DNA from: Bacilli bacterium
GTDB taxonomy: Bacteria; Bacillota_I; Bacilli_A; RF39; UBA660
Direction of reading: 5' to 3'
Assembly: GCA_024693165.1 (NCBI GenBank)
Contig: JAILLM010000065.1
Coordinates: 1-17,529 of the forward strand
Length of the DNA stretch: 17,529 nucleotides
Within the stretch, counting starts at the first letter, position 1. Each line of letters begins with the position of its first letter. The position numbers and the translations under genes are program-made. A model generated the notes under the pieces. The model saw only the letters and a list, made by a program, of their open reading frames with translations, ran no database searches and was not told where the DNA came from. Shown here one piece after another: positions 1-8,340 of the stretch.

Positions 1-15
1 TAGTAGGAGGATTAT

Positions 16-1629
16 ATGAAAAATATTAAATTATTATTAGGAATTATACTAGAAGTATTAATAGTAATGGGTATGTATTATTTTATGTTACCACCTATTA
101 ATTTACATTCAGTATCATTCTGGGGATTTGTGTTTGTAGCACTAATTATTTGGGGATTTATTTATTTAATTGTATGTTCTACAGAAAGAATAGAAAGAAT
201 ATTTAATGGTAGAAGAATTAACGTTCAAAATAAGTTTAGTATAGCTTCTTTTATAATTGCATTTGCAATTGTTATAGCTATCATTGTTGTTAACTTCTTT
301 GCATCTCCATTATTTAATGCTAAGAGTTATTCAAGAAGAATAAGTGTAGATGAAACTGGAGATTTTACTAAAGATATAAAGGAAGTAGATTTTAATTCAT
401 TACCTCTATTAGATAGAGATTCTAGTGAAAAACTAGGGGATAGAGTAATGGGTCAAATGAGTGATTTTGTATCTCAATATTATGTAAGTGATCAATATAC
501 TCAAATTAATTATAATAATGATATTATTAGAGTTACTTCACTTGAATATGCTGACCTTATTAAATGGTTTAGTAATAGAAAAGAAGGAGTTAAAGGTTAT
601 ATAACAGTTAACTCAGTTAATGGTGAAGCTAATTTAGTTAAACTTGATAAAGGTATGAAATATATGCCTTCTGCTCATTTTAATGAAAAATTAGTTAGAG
701 TATTAAGATTTAAGTATCCAACTTTAATATTTGGAGATGAAAAGTTTGAAATTGATAATGAAGGAAATCCTTATTGGATTATTCCAACATATTCTTATAC
801 TGCTTTTGGACTTAAGACTAAAGTAACTGGTGTTGTTATCTTAGATCCTATCACAGGTAAGTCTAAACATTATAATATTGATGAAGTACCTACATGGGTA
901 GATAATGCTTATAATGCTGATTTAATTATTGAACAAGTAAATGACTGGGGAACTTATAGAAATGGTTTCTTAAATAGTGTATTTGGTCAAAAGAATGTAG
1001 TTAATACTACTCAAGGATATAATTACTTAGCAATGAATGATGATGTATATTTATATACTGGTATTACTTCTGTATTAAGTGATGAATCTAATTTAGGATT
1101 TATTCTTACTAATATGAGAACTGGTAAAACTGTATTCTATTCAGTTCCTGGAGCTGAAGAGTATAGTGCTATGTCATCTGCTGAAGGACAAGTTCAACAA
1201 ATGTCATATAAATCGACATTCCCACTTTTAATTAACTTAAATAATAAACCTACTTATTTAGTTAGTTTAAAGGATGCTGCTGGGCTTGTTAAGATGTATG
1301 GATTTATTGATGTAGCTGATTATCAAAAAGTTGTTGTTACAGATGTTTCTCAAGGTATTAAGACAGCTTCTCAAAATTATTTAAATCAATATGCTGATGA
1401 AATAAGTGAAGATCTTCTAATTAAAGAAACTATCAAGGTTGATAGAATTACAAGCGCTAATAAGAACGGTAATACTTATTACTATGTAACTTCAAATAAT
1501 AAGAAATATGTAATATCTATTGAATTAAGTGATGAACTTCCATTTATTAATGCTGGTGATTCAATTAAAATCGGATATTATGAATCAGATAAAAAGATTA
1601 TTGAAGTAGTTAAATTTATAACTGAATAA
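16..1629 (+). CDS. Multipass membrane protein with large extracytoplasmic domain, unknown function
   Basis: I do not recognise this 537-residue protein. The ATG at 16 follows AGGAGG at 5-10 with good spacing. Hydrophobic segments lie at about residues 5-24, 33-54 and 74-96, with a basic stretch (ERIERIFNGRR) between the second and third, so the remaining ~440 residues probably lie outside the membrane. That part is Gly/Tyr/Asn rich and beta-like, including a stretch around residues 235-290 (NPYWIIPTYSY, then GVVILDPITGKSKHYNI) that looks like a PepSY-type fold; this is a weak resemblance only. The C-terminal ~60 residues look like a small beta-barrel (AGDSIKIGYY). No catalytic motif is visible. 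The gene ends in its own hairpin terminator and converges on the pilus ATPase gene. Anything upstream is outside the window, so its operon is unknown. Confidence 0.8.
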   Translation: MKNIKLLLGIILEVLIVMGMYYFMLPPINLHSVSFWGFVFVALIIWGFIYLIVCSTERIERIFNGRRINVQNKFSIASFIIAFAIVIAIIVVNFFASPLFNAKSYSRRISVDETGDFTKDIKEVDFNSLPLLDRDSSEKLGDRVMGQMSDFVSQYYVSDQYTQINYNNDIIRVTSLEYADLIKWFSNRKEGVKGYITVNSVNGEANLVKLDKGMKYMPSAHFNEKLVRVLRFKYPTLIFGDEKFEIDNEGNPYWIIPTYSYTAFGLKTKVTGVVILDPITGKSKHYNIDEVPTWVDNAYNADLIIEQVNDWGTYRNGFLNSVFGQKNVVNTTQGYNYLAMNDDVYLYTGITSVLSDESNLGFILTNMRTGKTVFYSVPGAEEYSAMSSAEGQVQQMSYKSTFPLLINLNNKPTYLVSLKDAAGLVKMYGFIDVADYQKVVVTDVSQGIKTASQNYLNQYADEISEDLLIKETIKVDRITSANKNGNTYYYVTSNNKKYVISIELSDELPFINAGDSIKIGYYESDKKIIEVVKFITE

Positions 1630-1653
1630 AGGTATACATAAGTATACCTTTTA
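1628..1653 (+). terminator. Intrinsic terminator of the first membrane-protein gene
   Basis: AAAGGTATAC (1628-1637) pairs perfectly with GTATACCTTT (1642-1651) around the loop ATAA, followed by TTATT. The stem begins inside the stop codon of the upstream gene. Confidence 0.8.
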
Positions 1654-1661
1654 TTATGCAT

Positions 1662-1690
1662 AAAAAAACGAAGATTTAATTCTTCGTTTT
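1662..1690 (-). terminator. Intrinsic terminator of the PilB-like gene
   Basis: AAAACGAAGA (1665-1674) and TCTTCGTTTT (1681-1690) form a perfect 10-bp stem with a 6-base loop. Read on the minus strand it is followed by a run of seven T (1668-1662), so it terminates the leftward gene, whose stop codon overlaps the stem. It lies next to the rightward terminator, giving back-to-back terminators at a convergent junction. Confidence 0.85.
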
Positions 1691-3608
1691 ATTGTATATT
1701 TATTCCTGAAAATAATGGATTACGATTTAAGAATGATAAATCATCATTAGCTGCTTCAGTTATTTCTTCAGGTTTAACTTCATTATTGAAACTTATTGGT
1801 TCAGAAGTTTCAGTAGTTACTGGAGCAGGTTCTACAACAGTAGCACTTTCTTGAATAGGTTCTTGAACTGGAGTAGTTTCAACTACTTGTGGTTCTTCAA
1901 TTGTTGGAGTTTCAGTTACTTCATTTTGAATTGCATTTTCTTCAGGAGTAACTGTTTCTTGAACTACTTCTGTCTTAACTTCATTTTTATCTTTTAAATC
2001 AGCGTCTTCAATTTGATTTTGTAATCCTAATTGAGTGTCTGATCCTAAATCATCATCTAAGTCTATTAACTTAATAATTTCATCAAATGTTGTATCTCCT
2101 TGAAGTACTTTTCCTAAACCATCTTCAAGCATTGTTCTTGTATCAGCTCTACCATATACTGCTTTTCTTAATTCAGATTTAGGTACGTTTTGAGTAATTG
2201 CATCTCTAACGTGTTGATTTAATAATAATACTTCATGTACTGCGATACGTCCACGATATCCTTTAGAACATTCATCGCATCCAACTGCATCATATATTTC
2301 ATTAACTTCTTGTTTCATTGTTTTTCTGAATATTTCTTTTTCATAATCAGTAGTTGGTCTAATTTTTTTACATTTAGGGCATAATCTACGAGCTAACTTT
2401 TGTGAAATGATACCAGAAAGGGCAGATCCAAGTAAGTATCTTTCAACTGACATATCTGTTAAACGTTCGATTGTGTTAAGAGCGTTATTTGTATGGATTG
2501 TTGATAATACTAAGTGACCAGTAATGGCAGCTCTAACTGCGATTCTTGCTGTTTCATCATCACGAATTTCTCCGACCATTATGATATCTGGGTCTTGACG
2601 TAAGATAGAACGTAATACTGATGCAAATGTTAAACCAATTTCTGATTGTGTTTGAACTTGGTTAATACCTTCGATATTCATTTCGACTGGGTCCTCAACT
2701 GTGATGATATTAGTTTCTTCATCATTTAATGCTTGAAGTACTGAATATACAGTAGTTGATTTACCAGAACCAGTAGCTCCGGTTACTAGGATAATACCAT
2801 TTGGTAATTCCATCATTTTATGTATTTTAGTTATATTGAAATCTGAAAAATCTATATGATCAATACCTTGAGCAGACATTGTATAGTCCATGATACGAAG
2901 AACGACTTTTTCACCCATGTTAGTAGGAAGTACTGATACACGGATATCTATAGGTTGATTATTAATTGTTGTTCTTATGGCACCATCTTGAGGTATTCTT
3001 GATTCTGTGATATTCATACCAGAAATAATTTTGATACGAGTTACTAAATTTCTTTTTACGTATAAAGGAACAATAGAGTAGTCATGTAATAAACCATCTA
3101 TTCTTATTCTTATTTTAATTCCTTCTTCATATGGGTCAAAGTGGATATCTGATACACCTTTATCAATTGCATCTAAGATGATTGAATTAACTATATCAGT
3201 AATTGGTGTATTATTGTAATCAAATGTAACCATACCAGTAAGTCCAGCAGCACGAGTAGCAGGTCCGCCACTTGATGCATCAGATAATTCTAATTCAGTA
3301 CTTTGAGTTGGTGTTGGAGCATCACTAGGTAAAGCAGTTTCATTTCCTGGTAGTTGAGGAGCATCTCCTGGAAGAGCAGCTTCAGCAGGATTAGCTGGAG
3401 TTGCTGGAACACTTTGAACTGGAGCTGCTTCATTTCCTGGTAAACTTGGAGTATTGCCAGGTAAAGTGCTAACAGTTTCTTGGTCAGTTGTATTTTCTTG
3501 AGCTACAACTTGTGTTTCAGGCGCAGTTTCAACTGCTGGAACAGTTTCTACATTAGGTATAGTCTCAGTTGTAACATCATTATTTACTATCATTTCTTGA
3601 TTATCCAT
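1689..3608 (-). CDS. PilB/GspE-family type IV pilus or pseudopilus assembly ATPase
   Basis: This is a secretion-type hexameric ATPase that powers pilin extraction from the membrane in type IV pilus, competence and type II secretion systems. In the 639-residue product the Walker A motif GATGSGKST is at 277-285, the Asp box around 305 (TVEDPVE), Walker B with GEIRD at 341-350, and the His box HLVLSTIHT at 365-373. A tetra-cysteine zinc site (C410, C413, C444, C447), usual for GspE/PilB, follows. The family's N-terminal MshEN-type domain is missing: residues 1-120 are Pro/Glu/Thr rich with four LPGN/LPGD and one LPSD repeat (49, 56, 79, 86, 93). A second acidic Glu/Thr/Val/Pro tail covers about 520-639 and ends in FLNRNPLFSG. 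The gene has its own promoter and terminator; no pilC or pilT is adjacent. The pilin-like gene at 8341 is a plausible partner. Family certain, pathway inferred. Confidence 0.93.
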   Translation of the reverse strand: MDNQEMIVNNDVTTETIPNVETVPAVETAPETQVVAQENTTDQETVSTLPGNTPSLPGNEAAPVQSVPATPANPAEAALPGDAPQLPGNETALPSDAPTPTQSTELELSDASSGGPATRAAGLTGMVTFDYNNTPITDIVNSIILDAIDKGVSDIHFDPYEEGIKIRIRIDGLLHDYSIVPLYVKRNLVTRIKIISGMNITESRIPQDGAIRTTINNQPIDIRVSVLPTNMGEKVVLRIMDYTMSAQGIDHIDFSDFNITKIHKMMELPNGIILVTGATGSGKSTTVYSVLQALNDEETNIITVEDPVEMNIEGINQVQTQSEIGLTFASVLRSILRQDPDIIMVGEIRDDETARIAVRAAITGHLVLSTIHTNNALNTIERLTDMSVERYLLGSALSGIISQKLARRLCPKCKKIRPTTDYEKEIFRKTMKQEVNEIYDAVGCDECSKGYRGRIAVHEVLLLNQHVRDAITQNVPKSELRKAVYGRADTRTMLEDGLGKVLQGDTTFDEIIKLIDLDDDLGSDTQLGLQNQIEDADLKDKNEVKTEVVQETVTPEENAIQNEVTETPTIEEPQVVETTPVQEPIQESATVVEPAPVTTETSEPISFNNEVKPEEITEAANDDLSFLNRNPLFSGINIQ

Positions 3609-3638
3609 AATATCAACCCATTCTTTTATTCTAATAAA

Positions 3639-3667
3639 ATTATAAAAGAATATATATTAATAGTCAA
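3639..3667 (-). promoter_or_regulatory. Sigma-A-type promoter of the PilB-like gene
   Basis: On the minus strand TTGACT (3667-3662) and TATAAT (3644-3639) are separated by exactly 17 bases. Transcription should start near 3632, about 24 bases before the ATG at 3608. The SD region is weak (GGGTTGAT). Confidence 0.75.
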
Positions 3668-3692
3668 CAAACTGGGAATTAAAAAAATAAAA

Positions 3693-3713
3693 AAGGAAGT
3701 ATAAAACTTCCTT
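3693..3713 (-). terminator. Intrinsic terminator of the recU-PBP1 operon
   Basis: AAGGAAGT (3693-3700) pairs with ACTTCCTT (3706-3713) around a 5-base loop. On the minus strand the stem is followed by a T-rich tract (TTTTATTTTTTT). The stem overlaps the PBP stop codon at 3714-3712 and lies just upstream of the next gene's promoter. Confidence 0.82.
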
Positions 3714-6700
3714 AACAATTATTACTTACTCTAATTGTTGTAGATTTAAGAGATTTTTTTGAAGAATCTATTAAATCAAATTTAACTGAATATGTATTTC
3801 CATCACTTAATCTTTGACATTGAGTTTGATTATTACTTGAATCATAGCATGTTGCTTGAACAGATAAACCATGACTTGATGGAGTAATTACACTACCATT
3901 TAATTTAACATCTACTTTAGATTCTACTGAAGAACCTCCAGTAGAAGAGTAGCTTGAATAGTTTGTACAATTAGAACCTTTATAACTAATTTCATAGTTT
4001 GTTGCAATACCTTCAACTTTAGCAGTAGTACCTGCTGACATATTAGCAGTAAAGTTTGAGTAAGATGCTTTAACAATATATGTTACTTCACCAGCAGGTA
4101 AGTTAACAGCCATTGTTGTATTAGTTGTAAATCCTAAATCAACAGTTCCACTTGCTGTTTGTTGATATACCCTATAACCAAATGTTCCAAATACTGAATT
4201 GTTATAAGCAACTCTTTCATTTTTCATTCTTTCAGCCCATGGTTTATAAATCTTTGATTCATTAAAGTATTTAGTTAACCATTCATCGCTGATTGCATTT
4301 GGAGTATATCCATTCCATGTTAATGTAACTTGTGATCCATTCTTAGTAGCTTTTAATCCTCCAACATTTGGAAGTTGTGAGAATCTTTCACTTACTGTAT
4401 CAGGAGCAGTTCCATCTTTAAAGTAAGCTACTTCTTTTAAGTCACTAGGAGTATATTCTGATGCTAATTGAATTGGATCAGTTTCTAATTCAACTGTTAC
4501 TTCTTCAACTGTAGAAGGTTTAGTAAATGTTGAATTCTTTTCCATAATACCTTTAACAAGTGATTTAGTAATTGCTTTTCTAGCAGCACCACCTTCAGAG
4601 TTTAGTAGGTAGTGATCTTTTGTAATCTTATCATATCCATACCATGTAGATATTACATAGTCTGGTGAATAAACATTTTCCCAAGAGTCACCAATTAAAT
4701 CTCCGTGAATTCCAAGGTCTCTCTTAATAGCAGCATCTACAGTAGATGTTCCTGTTTTAGCACATATATCAGTTCCTGATACTGTACCAGATGATACTGC
4801 ACCAGATTGAACTGCATATTTTAATATTTGAGTAATAATATAAGCTGTATCTTCACTCATTACTTCAGTACGTTTTGGATTAACTTTATAAGTTTCACCA
4901 GTATCTGTATATTCAATTGTTTTAAATGAGTAAGGTTCAATATAAGTTCCACCTCTAGCAAAAGCACCATAAGCAGCTGAACTTTGAAGTGGGTTAACAC
5001 CATCGAAACCACCAATTGAGTTAGTTTCTAGTAAGTTACCATTACCATCTTCAATAGGATACCATCCTAAGTTATTTGCAAATTCTTTCTTTTGTGCATT
5101 TGTAGTTTGTTGGAAAGTTTGTAAAGCAGGGATATTTCTTGATTGAGCAAGTGCGTATTTAATAGTCATAACACCTTTAAATTTATTATCCCAGTTTTTA
5201 ATTGATCCACCAGAAGAGTAGTTATATTCTAAGTCTACTACAGTATTTGATGAACCCCATCCTAAGTATTCAATTGCAGGACCATAATCAATTACAGGTT
5301 TAGCAGTTGAACCAGGGTGTCTTGAAATTTGAGTAGCATAGTTGAAACTACGTTCTCCTTTTTTATTTCTACCACCACCAATTGCTATTATAGAACCATC
5401 TTTAACAGATGTTACTGCAATACCAACTTGGCTATAATCGTTTTTATATTTAAAGTTTTGACCATATTTAGCAAAGTCTCCATTAGTAATATCATTAACT
5501 ACATCTTGTTTTTCTGGAACCAAAGTAGTGTAGATTGACATTGATACATTATATGGATTATTACCAGTTCTCTTGATAACTTCATCTACAACTGTATCAA
5601 CAAATGATACATATCTATTAACTGAACTACCAGTTTTATCTTTTAATAAATCTTTAATATGAATTTTTTTAGCAGCTTCACATTCTTCTTCAGAAATGTA
5701 GCCATGTCTTTTCATTAAGTTTAATACAATATTTTTTCTTTGATTTGCTTTTTCAGCATTATTATATGGATTATAAGAATCAGGAGCTTGATATAATCCT
5801 GCAATTAAAGCAGCTTCTGGTAAAGTTAAATCTTTAGCACTCTTACCAAAATAAGCATTACTTGCTTGTTCTACACCATAAGCAGCTCCTAGATAAGGAA
5901 TGTTTGTATAGAACTCTAATATTTCTTCTTTAGTATATTTCTTTTCAATAACGAATACTGCTAAATAAATATCAGTAAACTTTCTTATAATACCTTGAAT
6001 ACCAGTAGACTTAGTAGAAGTAGCTACTAGTTTTGAAATTTGCATTGTAAGTGTTGATCCACCACCAGCATCTGAGTGTCCAAGTAATTGTCCACCAACT
6101 GCTTTTGTAAATCTTGCTAAGTCTATACCATTGTGTTGGAAGAATCTTGAATCTTCAGTAGCAACTATAGCATCAATTAAAACTTCAGGAAGTTCATCGT
6201 ATGTTACTACTTCACGATTTTGAGATCCAAGTCTAGCAAACTCGTTTCCATTAGCATCATATAATACTGTTGAACTTGCTTGATATAATTTTTCTTTACT
6301 AATTTGTGGAGCATGAATTACTATGTAACCCATAAATCCAACTCCTGCTAAACAAATGAATATTAGAAGTAGCATAAAGAGAATTAGTAATTTATCTTTG
6401 AACGTTCCGTATTTTAATCTTTTTCTAAATCTTTTCATATCGAATATCATCACCTTAAATCTATTTTTTAAGAAAACGATAGGCCATAAATATATAGGAT
6501 TTTCTTTATATTTATGGAATACTAATTTACTATGTTCGTCTTCGTAAATTTCTTTTCTTCGTTCTAACTTATTATACTCTTTCTTAGGGTTCTTTTTAAA
6601 TAGAGGAGTAGAAACTTTACATTTCTTTGCCTTAACTTTTTTCTTATCTTTTTTCTTTGGTTTTACCTTGGTTTTGATAGGTTTTTTAAGTTGATTACCT

Positions 6701-7014
6701 TCAAGTACAATTAATGGATATTTTTTAGCAATACCATCTTTTTTCTTAGTGGTTTTTCTTTTATTTGTTGTCTTTTTCTTGGCAGTTGTCTTTTTAGTTT
6801 CTCCTAGCTTCTTAGTTTCTTTTATCGTTTCTTTAACTTTAGTTTTTGTACTAGTTTTTTTGGTAGAAGTTGTTTTCTTTTTAACTTCTGTTTCTTTTTT
6901 ATCAGTCTTTTTAGTTTCTTTTAATTCTTCTAAAACAGAACTCTTAGTTTTAGTACTAGTAGAAGGCTTGTTAAAAGTTGATTTTTTAGTTGTTTTTTTC
7001 TTTTTAGTTGCCAT
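3712..7014 (-). CDS. ponA: Class A penicillin-binding protein (bifunctional glycosyltransferase/transpeptidase)
   Basis: It polymerises lipid II into glycan strands and cross-links them on the outer face of the membrane. In the 1100-residue product a single membrane segment lies at about 208-234. The GT51 domain follows with ATEDSRFFQHNG (catalytic Glu287), GGGSTLTMQ (318-325) and the YTNIPYLG region. The transpeptidase has all three motifs: STAK with nucleophile Ser569, SRN at 625-627 and KTG at 753-755. A fibronectin-III-like segment follows (about 883-1000), then a Ser-rich end with Cys1016, 1056, 1066 and 1100. The first ~190 residues are an extreme Lys/Thr low-complexity cytoplasmic tail, far longer than usual. 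ATG at 7014 follows AAGGAG, whose site overlaps the recU stop, so the genes are co-translated. The recU-ponA order matches Bacillus subtilis. Confidence 0.96.
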   Translation of the reverse strand: MATKKKKTTKKSTFNKPSTSTKTKSSVLEELKETKKTDKKETEVKKKTTSTKKTSTKTKVKETIKETKKLGETKKTTAKKKTTNKRKTTKKKDGIAKKYPLIVLEGNQLKKPIKTKVKPKKKDKKKVKAKKCKVSTPLFKKNPKKEYNKLERRKEIYEDEHSKLVFHKYKENPIYLWPIVFLKNRFKVMIFDMKRFRKRLKYGTFKDKLLILFMLLLIFICLAGVGFMGYIVIHAPQISKEKLYQASSTVLYDANGNEFARLGSQNREVVTYDELPEVLIDAIVATEDSRFFQHNGIDLARFTKAVGGQLLGHSDAGGGSTLTMQISKLVATSTKSTGIQGIIRKFTDIYLAVFVIEKKYTKEEILEFYTNIPYLGAAYGVEQASNAYFGKSAKDLTLPEAALIAGLYQAPDSYNPYNNAEKANQRKNIVLNLMKRHGYISEEECEAAKKIHIKDLLKDKTGSSVNRYVSFVDTVVDEVIKRTGNNPYNVSMSIYTTLVPEKQDVVNDITNGDFAKYGQNFKYKNDYSQVGIAVTSVKDGSIIAIGGGRNKKGERSFNYATQISRHPGSTAKPVIDYGPAIEYLGWGSSNTVVDLEYNYSSGGSIKNWDNKFKGVMTIKYALAQSRNIPALQTFQQTTNAQKKEFANNLGWYPIEDGNGNLLETNSIGGFDGVNPLQSSAAYGAFARGGTYIEPYSFKTIEYTDTGETYKVNPKRTEVMSEDTAYIITQILKYAVQSGAVSSGTVSGTDICAKTGTSTVDAAIKRDLGIHGDLIGDSWENVYSPDYVISTWYGYDKITKDHYLLNSEGGAARKAITKSLVKGIMEKNSTFTKPSTVEEVTVELETDPIQLASEYTPSDLKEVAYFKDGTAPDTVSERFSQLPNVGGLKATKNGSQVTLTWNGYTPNAISDEWLTKYFNESKIYKPWAERMKNERVAYNNSVFGTFGYRVYQQTASGTVDLGFTTNTTMAVNLPAGEVTYIVKASYSNFTANMSAGTTAKVEGIATNYEISYKGSNCTNYSSYSSTGGSSVESKVDVKLNGSVITPSSHGLSVQATCYDSSNNQTQCQRLSDGNTYSVKFDLIDSSKKSLKSTTIRVSNNC

Positions 7015-7016
7015 AA

Positions 7017-7580
7017 TTACTCCTTAAAGTATATTTTGTCTACTATATCAAGATAATCAATTCTTGGATTTATTTTTAAATTTATTACATATCCTTTTTC
7101 TTCAATATAAGAATATGGAATACTTTTTCTAGTTTTATTATCTTCTATAAAATTTATAATATCATTTCCATCAAGATAATATATTAAGTTATTCATACTA
7201 ATTATTAAAAAAGTAATACCACCATGTTCTAAGATCTTTTTCATATGAAGTAATTGATGCTCATGAATATTTTGAAGAGGAAACCTTGTAGTTTCTCTTG
7301 TTTCTTTAGCATCAAAATCAATATATTTTCCTTTATACAATCCGTTATAATCTAGTGTTGATGGTGCTTCGAAATATGCTTCATTTATTTTAATACCTTT
7401 GCTCGACATTAAAGTACTAACTATCTTAATAGGGGTAGGTTTTTTATAAATAATAGCTTTATTAATTTCTCTATAATAACTATTAGTTAAATTAAGTAAG
7501 CTTTCTAGTTTCATACCTCTATTAGCATGTGAAATTTTTTGCTCTTTAAAATCTTTCTTTATCTTATTAGGGTACTGCAT
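7017..7580 (-). CDS. recU: Holliday junction resolvase RecU
   Basis: RecU is the Firmicute Holliday junction endonuclease acting in recombinational repair and chromosome segregation. The 187-residue product has the hallmark core STLDYNGLYKGKYIDFDAKET (about 74-94), including the acidic and lysine metal-site residues (D77, then D88/D90, K92, E93), followed by FPLQNIHEHQ. The length is near the Bacillus protein's ~200 residues. An N-terminal NRGMKLESLLN segment also fits RecU. The ATG at 7580 has GGTGAG close upstream. The stop lies 2 bases before the PBP start codon, so the two genes form an operon. It is divergently transcribed from engB, and its promoter contains a dyad (7608-7623). Confidence 0.93.
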   Translation of the reverse strand: MQYPNKIKKDFKEQKISHANRGMKLESLLNLTNSYYREINKAIIYKKPTPIKIVSTLMSSKGIKINEAYFEAPSTLDYNGLYKGKYIDFDAKETRETTRFPLQNIHEHQLLHMKKILEHGGITFLIISMNNLIYYLDGNDIINFIEDNKTRKSIPYSYIEEKGYVINLKINPRIDYLDIVDKIYFKE

Positions 7581-7595
7581 ATTCTCACCAATATA

Positions 7596-7624
7596 ATTAT
7601 ATAATAAAGATAATGTTTTATCTA
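7596..7624 (-). promoter_or_regulatory. Probable promoter of recU-PBP1
   Basis: On the minus strand TAGATA (7624-7619; 4 of 6 to TTGACA) and TATAAT (7601-7596) are 17 bases apart. The predicted start is near 7589, immediately before GGTGAG and the ATG. The -10 is strong, the -35 modest. Confidence 0.5.
7608..7623. promoter_or_regulatory. Inverted repeat over the recU -35 region (possible operator)
   Basis: AGATAA (7608-7613) and TTATCT (7618-7623) form a perfect 6-bp dyad with a TGTT spacer. It covers most of the recU -35 hexamer and part of its spacer, within the divergent recU/engB intergenic region. Arms this short in AT-rich DNA may occur by chance. Confidence 0.3.
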
Positions 7625-7664
7625 CAATAATGAACTATAAGTAATAGGTTTTTTTAAGTATTTT

Positions 7665-7673
7665 TGATATAAT
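7665..7673 (+). promoter_or_regulatory. Extended -10 promoter of engB
   Basis: TGATATAAT (7665-7673) is a consensus -10 with the TGn extension. No convincing -35 lies 16-18 bases upstream (TAGGTT at 7645-7650). Start expected near 7680, with AAGGAG at 7684-7689 and GTG at 7698. Confidence 0.6.
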
Positions 7674-7697
7674 ACATTTGTTGAAGGAGTGTGTATT

Positions 7698-8288
7698 GTG
7701 AAAATAACAAGTTCTAATTTAGATACAATCGCAGTAAGAATGAGTCAATATCCAACAGATCATAGAAATGAATACATGTTATGTGGTAGAAGTAATGTAG
7801 GTAAGTCTAGTTTTATTAATACTATTTTAGGTAGAAAAAATTATGCTCATACTTCAAGCAAACCTGGTAAAACTCAATCACTTAATTTCTATTTAATTAA
7901 TGATGATTTTTATCTAGTAGACGTCCCAGGTTATGGATATGCTGATGTATCAAAAGAAAAACAACAAAAATTTGGTTTAATGATTGAAGAATATGTTAAA
8001 ACTAGAAGTAATTTAAGATGTGTATTCTTACTTGTAGATTTTAGACATAAACCAGATGAAAACGATTGTTTAATGTATAATTTCTTAAAATATTATGAAA
8101 TACCAACAGTAATAGTTGCTACTAAGTATGATAAAGTAAAACCATCTCAAAGAGATAAAGCTGAAAAACTTCTTAGAGATACTTTAAATATACTTCCTAG
8201 TGATCAAGTTGTATTATTCTCATCTGTTACTAAAAAGGGAAGAGAAGAAACATACGGCATTTTGTCAAGTTATGAGAAAAAACAATAA
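7698..8288 (+). CDS. engB: Ribosome biogenesis GTP-binding protein EngB (YsxC/YihA)
   Basis: EngB is an essential circularly simple TRAFAC GTPase needed for late 50S ribosomal subunit assembly in the cytoplasm. The 196-residue product has G1 GRSNVGKSS at 30-38, the G2 threonine region around the PGKTQ segment (56-60), G3 DVPGYGYA at 75-82, G4 TKYD at 142-145 and G5 SSVTKKG at 175-181. The length is typical. I choose the GTG at 7698 (product MKITSSNL) and not the in-frame GTG at 7689, because the latter lies inside the AAGGAG ribosome binding site (7684-7689), which sits 8 bases before 7698. The stop codon is buried in the following terminator. It is apparently monocistronic, from an extended -10 promoter. 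Confidence 0.95.
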   Translation: MKITSSNLDTIAVRMSQYPTDHRNEYMLCGRSNVGKSSFINTILGRKNYAHTSSKPGKTQSLNFYLINDDFYLVDVPGYGYADVSKEKQQKFGLMIEEYVKTRSNLRCVFLLVDFRHKPDENDCLMYNFLKYYEIPTVIVATKYDKVKPSQRDKAEKLLRDTLNILPSDQVVLFSSVTKKGREETYGILSSYEKKQ

Positions 8289-8312
8289 TAGAGATTTTTA
8301 TTATTGTTTTTT
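8277..8312 (+). terminator. Intrinsic terminator of engB
   Basis: A perfect 14-bp stem: AAAAAACAATAATA (8277-8290) pairs with TATTATTGTTTTTT (8299-8312) around an 8-base loop, followed by more T. The left arm includes the last codons and stop codon of engB (TAA 8286-8288). The A/T symmetry means it could also act leftward. Confidence 0.85.
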
Positions 8313-8314
8313 TA

Positions 8315-8323
8315 TGCTAATAT
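8315..8323 (+). promoter_or_regulatory. Extended -10 promoter of the pilin-like gene, abutting the engB terminator
   Basis: TGCTAATAT (8315-8323) is an extended -10 directly after the T-tract of the engB terminator. The only -35 candidate at 17 bases is TTTTTA (8295-8300), which lies in the terminator loop and right arm. The expected start near 8330 leaves only a very short leader before the SD at 8330-8335. Confidence 0.45.
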
Positions 8324-8340
8324 AAAAATAGGTGATGATA

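Noticed and set aside
3480..3704. Plus-strand open frame over the start of the PilB-like gene and its promoter
   Set aside because: Antisense shadow of a clear gene; no SD, composition reflects the complement, and it crosses the promoter and terminator.
5329..6547. Short plus-strand frames inside the PBP gene
   Set aside because: Antisense shadows without ribosome binding sites or recognisable content.
6749..7027. Plus-strand Val/Phe/Leu-rich open frame that looks like a membrane protein
   Set aside because: It is the exact complement of the lysine-rich PBP tail; AAA/AAG codons read backwards give Phe/Leu/Val.
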